A stretch of DNA of 64,000 nt. It comes from Pseudofabraea citricarpa (lineage: Eukaryota; Ascomycota; Leotiomycetes; Helotiales; Dermateaceae). Made by a program: the position numbers and the translations under genes. Of this stretch, positions 54,581 to 64,000 are shown piece by piece. Position 1 is the stretch's first letter. The number at the start of each line of letters is the position of its first letter. Below the pieces are notes generated by a model. That model did no database searches, was not told where the DNA came from, and was given only the letters and a program-made list of their open reading frames with translations. The stretch spans positions 1,116,001 to 1,180,000 of the forward strand of contig JAPWGK010000012.1 of assembly GCA_029641185.1 (NCBI GenBank), written 5' to 3'.

Positions 54581-56229
54581 TCAAGTATGTGATGTAGCCA
54601 TGTGTGCAGTAAGAGCCGCCCCAACACCACTCCCATCTTTCGCTAAAGCAATATGCATCTTCTTCTCGCCTACAATTCCAATTCCTTCAACTTCTCGCAA
54701 TGCGGCTCTGATCTCATCTTCGAAGCCAGGATAAAACTCGACAAGTGAGCCATCTACTCCAATATCTACTGTCCGCGTGGTATCCTCTAGACTTTTCGTC
54801 TGGAGAACAATGGCTCCTAATGCTATAGCACTTAATCTTGCGGATCTCTTGCCAATCGCATCAGCTATCAACTTTGTTGCTCTAGCTTGGATGATGCTGA
54901 TTTGTGGAGTTCCTAAGATTTTGGCAAGAAGTGATGTCGTTTCTTGGAGGGTGATGTCAGTATCACTTTTAATTGCACTCAATACTTCGCTGTCAATCCC
55001 CCATTGAGTATGTATTGGCGAAGTCCTCGGAATCTGTGAATCAAACAATGGAAAGAACCTTGGATCTTCAACGAGCGAAAGAATTGCCAGTCGTAATAGC
55101 TCACCCAGGTACATCCCCGATATACGCTTCTCGTACATCTCAAACCCAGGATTGATGCTCGCACCATCAAGTCTAGAATCATAAGGGGTATTTGGGAGAA
55201 CCAGAAGCTTGCTGTCGAAGTTTCCCCATTCTGTATTGACTATCATATGCGTTGCTGAAGGTTCGTACTGTGTACCCGCCCCTTCCAATTTGGTGATGGC
55301 TGGGAGTTTCTCAATATATGCTCCGTTTGTGCCCGTACCAAATACAGCACCTAATACGGTATTTGAGGTTTGAGGAGAGGCATATGCGCGTGCCATCAGT
55401 GTCCCGACTGTGTCGTTCACAAGAGCTGTGACTTTGACGGGAAGGCCAAGCTCGCTTATTTCCCGTTGCAGCAACACGCAAACATCCTTGCCAACGGCAT
55501 CATCAATACTGAAACCTTTGCTCCAGCGGATCAAGAGTCCACTATTGATGCCGCTCTGAGTAACTGCGTGACTGAACGTAAAGCCCAATTTGAAATGTTC
55601 ACTTCTCTTGTGATCCGAGTGTGCATCAAGATCTTTGGCATAATGTTTCTGTAGAAATTGCTCGATCTGCTGAGCCACGAATCTGAATAGTCCCGTGGCG
55701 CTTGTGCATACCATGACTTCTGCTGGAATGACGGTTTTAAACTGAATCACAGAATAAGTGCCATCGCCATTAAGACTGACGGAACAGACACGCAAGTTTG
55801 TTCCGCCAAGGTCTACAGCAAGATATGTCCCCTTCGGTTTTTGTTAGCCTCTAGCTTACAGAAATCTGGTTGAAGAGTTACTACCTGTTCATGACCTGTT
55901 GGTATAGATGTGACATAGGAAGGAATTTGTTCCATTGTCGATCCGTGGGTCTTCAAACCCTCATCTGTTACTCATATCAGCTTCTTAATTACTTCCTCCC
56001 AGTCAAATTACTTACTAAGCTGTTTGATGAACTCCTTGACCGCCTTGTTTAAATCCTCAGAATTGAAATCAAATTCTGAAGCAACCCGTTCCGCGCATTC
56101 TTGCAGGGTGTCATGGGTTTTGGTTGCCTCATCTTGAACAGATCTCTTCGGCTCTGGGGTTTTGATGACATCCTTCTTGAACCGCCTGAAGAGTCGAATA
56201 ATCGATACCCGAAGAGAAAGGACGGCCAT
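54581..56229 (-). CDS. Hexokinase with hydrophobic N-terminal segment
   Basis: Three exons, 56229-56016, 55964-55885 and 55831-54581, giving 514 residues. All hexokinase motifs are present: phosphate-binding 'VDLGGTNLRV' (from about 104), 'VTQSGINSGLLIRWSKGF' with Lys203, the catalytic Asp238 in 'ALVNDTVGTLMA', 'FGTGTNGAY', 'NTEWGNFDS', 'NPGFEMYEKRISGMYLGEL' and 'KDGSGVGAAL'. So ATP-dependent hexose phosphorylation is plausible. Odd points are a hydrophobic/basic start 'MAVLSLRVSIIRLFRRFKK', suggesting a mitochondrial or membrane anchor, and sequence changes such as 'SHAVTQ' and 'GTGTN' relative to the usual 'GTGCN'. These recall non-canonical HxkC/XprF-type fungal hexokinases that act in regulation. 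A further upstream exon cannot be excluded. Confidence 0.87.
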
Positions 56230-57266
56230 CGAGGCCAACAGCCAGGACAAGTGGTCACAAAGCCAGTCCTGAGATCAAAAGCAAAGCCGATCAAAACCAA
56301 CGATATCAGTGTCAAATCTCGAGATCCATGGCTTGATACAATTCAGGACGAGCCGGCAGTGGCGTCGGGGATAAACTTCCCCAGCAAATCTCGTTTCTCG
56401 CATCATTTGAATTTGCATCATCTCGGACATGTTTACCATAGACAGCCGGTAAGAAAACGACTCTCGGTCAGCAATGCCGGTTACTTCCAGCTACCTTCGA
56501 CTTGTTTTGTTGTCCGGTAAAGTTGAGAGTGATTTGCCGGTTTGGCGGACTGCCGATATCTTCCCATTCAGCCCCCTCGCTTAATTTATCCCCAACCTCC
56601 TCCAATCCCACCTTTGGCGTCATAGTCACTGTGTAATGAGTATCGAATACTGGAACGCTACTGACTCGTTGCACCGAGTATTTCTTGAAGCAAATTGATT
56701 GGGTCAGTTGTTCCGGCAACTTTGCCGGTTTTTGTCGCATACACAATACTTCAGATGTTGATGAGTCTCCAAGTGACTGTATGATCGCTCTTTTGTGCGA
56801 AATCTTTCAACGCGAAGAGCTCTGTCAGGTTTATACATCCAGAAGCGTTTGGTTTTCATTATCTCATCTGAAGAATTTCTAAATCTTTTAGATTGGCTTC
56901 ATACCACCATCCACTGCAACCTTTGCCGACAATAAGCGTTTTCATTTCAATAACTAAGAGACTTCTTATGACTTTTTAGAATATTAAACCAAGTCCATTC
57001 AGTATCGAATTTGATCTTTTTGCTTTTTTTGATGTGGTTGGATTGTACGATTTGTTGACTTCTTCCCTGTAGAAATCCGACTTTCCAGCTCATCTCCAGT
57101 ATAATACCGATAGCAGCAGAATATCTCAACAGCTCAAGTCAAAATCCAATTCCAATAGTTTAAATACAACTTAAAATCTACAAGTCCTTAGTTGACCTGC
57201 CAAGTTATATACAAGAAAGTTCCTCCTTTTAATTCATCGTTACAACCCCTCTACGGTATTATCCTT
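56230..57266. other. Promoter region of the hexokinase gene
   Basis: A 1.0-kb interval with no coding sequence recognised. It is AT-rich toward the neighbouring gene end. Confidence 0.5.
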
Positions 57267-59051
57267 TTAGCAAGTATACTCAAACTCAAAACTGACGCCC
57301 GGCACACCCGAAAAGTTACCCGGCACCACGTAGGTAATATTATAATACCAGTGGTTATAAATGGTATTTCCGTAATACGAAGTATCAAGTCTCTCCAAGC
57401 CGGGAGCAGAAACATTAACATCTAAACAAGGAAGGTTAGCGAACCCATCCACCACATTTCCGTCCAAGGACCAAGTAGGGGGGATCCCGGCAAGCAAGAA
57501 CTGGAAACTGTCAGTGCCTGATTGCGTCGAATTTGGATAAGTGATATCCAGAGTTCTCGGACCAGCAATAGCATCGATAGTAGTAGCAGTAGGATAGAGC
57601 GAGAACCACCCCGAGTAAGGGAAAGGAGTATGTGTTGGGTCCGAAGCCCAGTGCACAATCGCAGGCGTGAACTGCTTTCCACGCTCTACTGTTTCCGCTA
57701 ATTGTTGCCCGCCGATCATAAGGGGTTTGCTCAACCATGAAGTAGCGATTCTGAGAACATCTGTATCGAGACCATCGCGGATCGTCTTGTTGAGGAACCG
57801 CTCTTCCTCAAAAGGAGTGATAAGCTTGCTAGCTGTTGCGTTGGAAATCACACTCCCAACAGTATCCATGACGAGTGCCAGGGCAGAACCTTGAGCAATA
57901 TCATATCTGAAATCATCGTTTCCTTTCCATGGTAAAGGTGCCTTATCATGTCCAAAAAGTCCCCACCAGAACTGACCAAGGATAGCAGAATGCGTTGGCA
58001 TATCTCTTGCATTGGCACGATCATATGGACCGGCGACATTTCCGAGATAGGGGTTATAGTGATCGGCGATATCCTTCCAGAGTTCTTCCATGACATAGAC
58101 AGAGTTCTGAGTTAGAGTTGCGTTTTTAGGTCCGTATTTGATATTTGCTGCTAAAGCCCAGAGATCTTCGCCATAGTAATTGGGACAGTTATATTCGGAA
58201 AGTGTATTGCTACCATTGGCTGTGAAGAGTTCCAAGAGACGTGTTCCTTGTGTGTTGGCGAAGTCAATGAAAGTTGAGTTTTGCAGACGTTCTCCGATCC
58301 ACCCAACGACAAGGGCTCGCATGTATGCTGGGTTAGAGTATCCCAAGATGAGATTGTCACCCTCGGGAAATGTTCCATTTCGACGCATAGCTCCCACAGC
58401 AGCGTGGGCTAGAGAACTCTCAATTGCAGTCACGAGCTCGGGTTCGAGTAAGTCTTCAAACTCCGCAACAATCTGGACGAGTTGAGAGCCAACAAATTCG
58501 CGCCAGTTTGGATCATAGGTTTCCTTAACTATGTTAATAACATCTAGCATCAACAATAATTAAACGCTTACATAAATATCGGGTGAGTACAAATCTGAGT
58601 CTGGAGTCGGGTTTGGCTCGTCGGGAGATAATTTCCATGTACCGTACCAGGCTGAGGAGAAATCATAGTTCATCTGAGCAGCAAGACTAATCTAGTAAGC
58701 ATTTCCCCTTCGGAATTTGATAGGTTGATGTTACAGTGACTTCAATGCCTTATGTGCGTTGGCCAGATCATTGCCTTGGTTGCGGTACAATAGACCTGGA
58801 ATATACCAAGAAGTGAAGCGAACCGACCAAGGCCCATTATCTGGGTACCAAATGTAGCCATAAGACTGATCGAAACGTTCGTCATTGACACTCATTGAAT
58901 AATCGAATAAGTCTTGTGCATCTACGAGATGTTAATGAAACCCCCAGATCCAGATTTTATTGCACTCACGTTCAGTCAGGCTCTCAGTTACTCTCGCACT
59001 AGTAACTGCGAAGAAAGCAGAGACGGCTACAGCAAGAGCAGAAATACGCAT
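57267..59051 (-). CDS. Secreted glycoprotein, helical-toroid-like, family not recognised
   Basis: Four exons, 59051-58970, 58921-58735, 58686-58572 and 58523-57267, giving 546 residues with closed phases. The signal peptide is 'MRISALAVAVSAFFAVTSA'. The mature part is rich in aromatic residues and N-x-S/T sites, with repeated helix-like blocks ('DERFDQSYGYIWYPDNGPWS', 'GYSNPAYMRALVVGWIGERL', 'EYNCPNYYGEDLWALAANIK', 'QFWWGLFGHDKAPLPWKG'). The rhythm resembles secreted (alpha/alpha)6-barrel glycosidases or lyases, but I cannot name a family or catalytic residues with confidence. The last 130 residues look beta-rich ('YYGNTIYNHWYYNITYVV'). The third acceptor was chosen so that the frame stays open. 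Confidence 0.72.
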
Positions 59052-59894
59052 CGTGACAGGGAGATGACCTAGAAACAGCGAGTCGCTTGATGACAAAACT
59101 CAATAAAAAACTCTGAATTCATCTGAGTCTTTATATACCCTCCCCATTATTGTATTATTTCCCCGCTCCCAATCTGGGACATAGCGAGCGTACCTGACGT
59201 ATCTAGGCTCGCATAACTAAAAGATTGGCAGCCTCGCAGATGAGTACCGAGCGGCACCGACCGGTTAAAATCAAGTGAGGAGATATGAGCGATGAGCTGC
59301 ACAGGATATCATTTGACCGGATCTCCTTCACCATATCCAAAAGTACCAAGTGATAGGGAAGAAAGATCAAATTGATTAAACTCGAGATTGGCGATAGATG
59401 TTATCTTGCCTCATCCACCATTACGATTGGGTTTTCGGCTTGGCAAGCCTCCAGGCCACGCGAGCTCAGCGGGAAGCCAGAAACTCAACTCAGAGTTCTG
59501 TACCCCATTCTTGAGCCAGAAAGTGGGTTAGGACAATTATTATCCCGTATTCTGGGTAGAGTGACTATCGCCAAGACACAAGATCCCCCCTTTGTGTTCT
59601 CAGTAGCGTCGGTAAATACGGGAAAGCCCGGTGATGACCGGCCAAAGCTACTTTGGCACACGCGCAAGCAATACCGGTGGTCGAAAGACCCCATATCTGA
59701 GCCTTTTTAGATGGGCCGACATGATGCTTGCTAGTCATCTGCCTTAGCTAGGTCCATAACGCAGCAGTCAGATAACGAGGCCATGGTGCAGATAACGAAC
59801 ATGTGGAGTACATACAAGAAGTCGGGGAAGAACTCTGCTGCTGTTGTCGCTGCTACCGTAATACAAGTCGACGAGGGAAGTTGAGGTTGCTATA
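59052..59894. promoter_or_regulatory. Divergent promoter region, secreted protein / sugar transporter
   Basis: An 843-bp interval between divergent starts. CGGNNNNCCG-like GC-rich stretches lie near 59,250 and 59,640, but no defined element is claimed. The open frame at 59372-59710 is not believed. Confidence 0.4.
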
Positions 59895-61851
59895 ATGTCG
59901 AATTCGGCTCCTGTTACCATGGATGCAGCACTTGCTGGTCGTAAGACTGGCTGGATTGCTGATAGAGGAATTATTAGAGTGAACTTGATTCTGGCTATCT
60001 CGTTGTTATCAAGTTATGCAACGGGCTATGATGGATCCATGATGAGTATGCATCTGACGAGATCAAGTACTACATTAAACTGACGCCTGTGGGTTTTGTA
60101 GATGGATTGCAGTCGCTTGATGAGTGGAAGGCATTTTTCAATCAACCGGGTGCAAGCACGTTGGCTTTGTATGTCTTCCTTGCCTCAAATCTGACCCAAA
60201 CCACTTTCTTATTCTAGATTTAGGTTGAATGCTATTCAGAATGTTGGCCAACTTGTAGCTTTACCGTTCTGTGCCATTGCCTGCGACCACTTCGGCCGGA
60301 AGAAAACTCTCTTACTTGGAGCTCTTATCATTCTCATTGGCGTTGTTCTCCAAGCAGCAGCTCAGAACAGTAAGCTTCGATAGCTCAGACAATGAGATAC
60401 CGCTAATACCAGCAGATGGAATGTTTATCGCAGCAAGAGGCATACTGGGAGCAGGTCTAGCATTCAACATCACCGCGGCACCTCTCTTAATCATGGAGTT
60501 AGCTTTCCCTACACAAAAAGGTCAACTAGTCAGTATCTACAACGCACTCTGGTCACTTGGTGCCATCGTCGCCGCATGGACGACCTACGGTACATTCCGG
60601 ATCTTGAATAACTGGGCATGGAGGATTCCTTCAGTTCTACAAGCTCTCTCAAGTTTCATCCAGCTGGGACTTTGTTTTTGGATTGTCGAATCACCTCGAT
60701 GGTTAGTCTCAAAAGACCGTCTCGATGAAGCAAGAGATATCATTACCAAATATCATGCGAACAACGACCCAAGTGATCCCATTGTTCTCGTGGAAATCGA
60801 AGAGATTCGTGAAGCATTAAGATTAGAGAAAGAAGCGAGTTCCAGTATCGGGTATACCTCATTTGCGAAGACGAAGGGGAATCGATTGAGATTCTTTATC
60901 ATTCTGGCCGTGGGATTCTTCTCACAATGGAGTGGAAAGTACGTAGTTCCTCTTCGGCTCTGAAAGATTTCTTAACTAATATCTGCACAGTGGTCTCATC
61001 TCATACTACCTCACTCTAATCCTTAACTCCATCGGCTATACATCTCAAGACAAGCAAACCTTGATCAACGGAATCCTGACGATCTGGAATCTTGTAACCA
61101 CTATGTTTTTTGCTCTCCTTGTGAACCGCTTCAAGCGGCGAACAATGTTCTTGACTTCCACAGTTTGCATGTTAATCTGCTACATTGGTATGTCAACTTT
61201 CACTTTCTCAAACCCGACAAAACAACTAACGTAAAACAAGTCTGGACTGGTCTCGAAGCCACGTATGAGAAAGCTGTGAACAGGGGCGAAGAAGGTGATG
61301 CGGGAGTAGCGAAAGGTGTACTCGCTATGATATTTCTATATAACGCCGCTTTCGCAATCGGATGGGGTCCTCTGCAAGTAACTTATGTTGTTGAGATCTT
61401 ACCTTACAATCTTCGAGCTCGCGTAAGCTTTTCAACCTTTGACTATTGCACAACGAGAGAACTGACACTGAATGAAAAGGGCTTGGTACTCTATAATCTC
61501 TTCGTAGCCATGGCATTGATATTCAATCAATACGCTAATCCTATTGCTGTTACGGCCATTAAGTGGAAATGTAAGACCTTATCTCTATTTATTGAAGGGA
61601 GATACTGATATCATATCCCCATAGATTATATTGTATACGACGTATGGATCTTTATCGAGTTGCTCGTCGTATACTTCCTTTTTGTCGAGACTCAAGGTAG
61701 CTCCTTGGAAGAGATGGCCGCTATTATTGGTGGCGAGGAGGTCAGGGATACAATCATTGAGGGAGTTGCAAGAGCAACTGATAAAGTGGATGGGAGTGGG
61801 AGTGTACGTGAGAAGAGGTTAGAGAGTGGCGTAAGAAGTGTTCCTGCTTAA
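59895..61851 (+). CDS. MFS sugar transporter (lactose permease-like)
   Basis: Eight exons: 59895-60045, 60102-60168, 60218-60369, 60416-60938, 60991-61187, 61241-61422, 61480-61570 and 61625-61851. Phases close to 529 residues with 12 expected membrane helices. Sugar-porter signatures are present: 'ATGYDGSMM' in TM1, 'DHFGRKKTLLLGALIILIG', 'ARGILGAGLAF', 'ESPRWLVSKDRLDEAR', 'FAIGWGPLQVTYVVEILP' and 'VETQGSSLEEM' (a variant of the PETKGxTLEE end motif). These place it in the plasma membrane as a proton-coupled sugar importer. The layout resembles fungal lactose/cellodextrin permeases, but the substrate is not defined. Exon 4 begins at a tandem CAGCAG acceptor, so two forms differing slightly (N versus TD at the junction) are possible. 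The divergent neighbour is a secreted protein. Confidence 0.9.
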
Positions 61852-62122
61852 GATATCTAGAAAGGGATTTGACAACAAAGTAGTGTTCATTGGGCACAGA
61901 ATGGATAATTTGTCAACTCAGCCTTTCTGATTGGAGTTCTCAGCAAACTATTCGAACTCATACGACCTCAAAGACTCCTTGAATGATTCGCTAGCGACAA
62001 ACTCCACCCCAGTAAATATTCCCATGCGCCATTATGCCCTCGTGATCGTGACATGGGAAACATAGATTTCAACCTGAACCTGAAGAACTTTTCCTTTTCA
62101 ACCCAGCAAGAACGTACCACAC

Positions 62123-63682
62123 TTAAGCACTCCATTTCTTGGCCTCAACCCCTTCAGGTGGATGAGTAGCAACGGGCCCTTGGCTTACTTCGTTCCAGTT
62201 TGTGCTCAATGACGTACCGTTACTTTCGATGTAGCTCTTCATCATAGCCTTCTGAGAATCGGGATCGGCGTTCGAATACAGAGTCTTGAAGAAGGAGTTT
62301 ACGTCTCCTTCTCCATCCTCATCCTTGTCAGCAACAGAAGCAAGTTTGTCCCAGTCCTTAGGACCGTTGCGAGATGAGGTAGGATAAGCTGGTCCCTTTG
62401 GTTGAGCAGGACCAGTCTCCTGGCTTGCCTTTCCCTTGCCTTTATCACTGGGTCTAGAATTCTCATTATCAAAGATCTCAGTGATTTTGTCCGAGGATCT
62501 CTCAATGTGCCTGGAGGTGTTAGTGTGTTTTTCTTAGAATATTTTAAGCATCCAAACGCAATCAGTGGAACATCTCGGAATGAATCGAGGGTTCTTGCTG
62601 ATTACTGCGATGTCAGCTATTGAGAGTGGGTCGGACATACCCTTTTATAAAGCTTCCTACGCGCTTCCACTTAACACCAGAAACGGATTTCTTCAAAATG
62701 ATTTCTATCTTGGTTTTGGTTATGGTGAAAGTGCTACCCTCAGTGTCAACTTCACCATCCAAGTCCTCGAACTTCAATTCAATCCACAGTTTGTTATCAT
62801 CCGCATCTGTCAGTGGATAATAGACTCCCACCTAAACAAGTTAGATACCGAATTTTGAATTTGAAAATGGCGCAATCAGATACTTACAAAATTCTTGCGA
62901 ATCACAACCTCAGTTATAGGATGTGCTGGGACACCCTTTACAAGCAGAGTGATGGTGATCTTGTCGGTCGATTGATACCAGTCATTTCTGACTTTGTCCA
63001 ATGGTGTACGCCCTGGTGCTATATGTGGTTCTCTCTGTGGATCATCTAGGCTTGGGGGTGAAAGAACTTTTGAAGCACCGTCGTTTTTCAGTGAGGGCTC
63101 GTCTGCCTTGGCCTCTTGTTTTCCCTTGTCCTTGTCCTTCGCATTCGAATTTGCGCCCGCGTCGTTCTCGGTAGGAAGTGTAGCTGGTTTCTGGTCGATC
63201 TCGATGACTTTAAAGGCTTCGGATTTTGCAAAATCGATCTTCTCAGGTATCTCCTTGACCGTTGTCTTAAGCTCCTTAGCATCCTCGCCCAAGGTCTGCT
63301 TAGCCTTCTCAAAATCGCTCGCTAGCTTTGCTTGCCAGATACCCAGACCCTTCTCCTTTTCATTTGCCTTCCTGCACCATGTCAAACATAGACGCGCATC
63401 TCCATATCTCTTCAAACCGTAGAGGGCAACTGCTCTGCGAAAGTGCGCTGTGGCAATGAATTCGCGACGACCTCGATCTAATGCTGCATGTACGGCAAAA
63501 TCTGCATCGATCAGTGCTAGCTCGTGATTTCCAGATCTCTGATATGCTATGGAACGTTGAATAAGCCAGAGAGGTGAAGGGTTGCTGGTATTGGTTGAGA
63601 GCGCTTTCGTGTACTGTTGGATTGCTTCGTTGTAGTCTTTCTTGTCCAAGGCAGCTTGTCCCAGGCTTGCCTGGGTCGACAT
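62123..63682 (-). CDS. SGT1: Hsp90 co-chaperone Sgt1 (TPR-CS-SGS)
   Basis: Three exons, 63682-62888, 62831-62641 and 62510-62123, giving 457 residues. Sgt1 links Hsp90 to Skp1/SCF and kinetochore assembly. The TPR part (about 1-115) reads 'LGQAALDKKDYNEAIQQYTK' and 'YQRSGNHELALIDADFAV'. A charged linker follows, then the CS domain from about 233 ('DWYQSTDKITITLLVKGV', 'TEVVIRKNF' at the exon end, continuing 'VGVYYPLTDADDNKLWIELK' and 'KIEIILKKSVSGVKWKR'). The SGS domain is C-terminal ('AYPTSSRNGPKDWDKL', 'DPDSQKAMMKSYIESNGTSL', 'STNWNEVSQG'). The second intron was placed at a GTATGT donor that keeps phase with the SGS exon; its exact donor is less certain. The domain order is that of full-length Sgt1. 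Confidence 0.9.
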
Positions 63683-64000
63683 GGTGAACTTTGTTGGGTA
63701 CAAATTACTGTTTTGATAGAGAGTTGGATAGAATATGACTTTTGGATGACAATTGCGTTGGTATAAGAAGGAAAGAAATGAGAGATGGCGTGGGGTAGCT
63801 TGAAGAAGGCTCCAAAGCGGAACTCAGCCTTGTGATTTCCGGGGTCCGGATATATATAGTTCCGCACAGTCCAAAACTGGGGAGCAAGTGAGCACATGTG
63901 TAGCCAAAGTTGTAATTAATTACCTAGCTACATAAAATGCTTAAGTCATTGCCTTCGAGTACCTACGCAGGGCTAAACATCGAAAATGGATTGTCACCAA
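63683..64000. promoter_or_regulatory. Upstream region of SGT1, to window end
   Basis: A 318-bp stretch with no coding sequence seen. A TATATATA box lies near 63,851-63,858 (minus-strand direction, about 170 bp before the start codon). Confidence 0.45.

Noticed and set aside
62613..62831. Sgt1 ending at the stop shortly after 62,620
   Set aside because: The SGS domain lies intact downstream on the same strand, and a GTATGT donor restores phase, so the stop is intronic.
1..64000. tRNA, 5S rRNA and CRISPR-like arrays
   Set aside because: I scanned by eye for B-box (GGTTCGANTCC) and 5S-like sequences on both strands and for spaced repeats and found none convincing. A covariance-model scan would be needed to exclude them.

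Overview
The window looks like nuclear DNA of a filamentous ascomycete (Pezizomycotina; Leotiomycetes is my guess, not proven). The evidence is many short introns (about 45-110 nt) with GTRNGT-type donors and CTAAC-like branch sites, AT/CT-rich intergenic DNA with microsatellites, and filamentous-fungal families (DUF1996, fungal rhodopsin-domain proteins, ceramide glucosyltransferase, MIM1). Exon structures below were assembled by hand by joining open frames at GT/GC...AG sites and checking that the reading phase closes. They are predictions without transcript support.

Left part (1-12 kb): an AT-rich gene-poor stretch, an F-box protein, a zone of decayed gene pieces at 4.6-6.3 kb (including a kinase-like frame broken by one TAG), a long gene-free stretch, and a secreted DUF1996 protein. 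12.5-18.3 kb is housekeeping: OXA1 (mitochondrial insertase), MIM1 (outer-membrane import factor), an SHP1/p47-type UBX cofactor of Cdc48 divergent from MIM1, and a DUF924-type protein. 20.4-21.5 kb holds a secreted Ser/Thr-rich protein.

22.0-26.7 kb is the most unusual block: four neighbouring genes (here called A, B and C on +, D on -) built from seven copies of one small module. Each module has a GQxxGAxLxxK start, an NLRTG-like and W-x-x-F-x-P core, and an invariant C-x-C-x(4 or 6)-C-x-C end. In A-C each first module is one exon, and the intron falls in phase 0 exactly 12 codons after the start of the last C-x-C. I do not recognise this module, and it is the best candidate here for something undescribed.

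27-38.6 kb: a secreted FAD-linked oxidoreductase, a 7-TM rhodopsin-domain protein with eight exons, a 3-dehydroshikimate dehydratase-like TIM barrel, a Myb/SANT-like protein, and a two-exon gene joining a SAP-like segment to a PARP-type ADP-ribosyltransferase domain. 39-43.4 kb: SEN2 (tRNA splicing endonuclease) divergent from ceramide glucosyltransferase. 43.4-51.8 kb is mostly simple repeats around one disordered conserved protein. 51.8-53.8 kb has two small unknown proteins with hydrophobic C-termini and a TA-rich minisatellite. 54.5-63.7 kb: a hexokinase with a hydrophobic N-terminus, a secreted protein of unrecognised family, an MFS sugar transporter and the co-chaperone SGT1. No tRNA, rRNA, CRISPR array or intact transposon was found.
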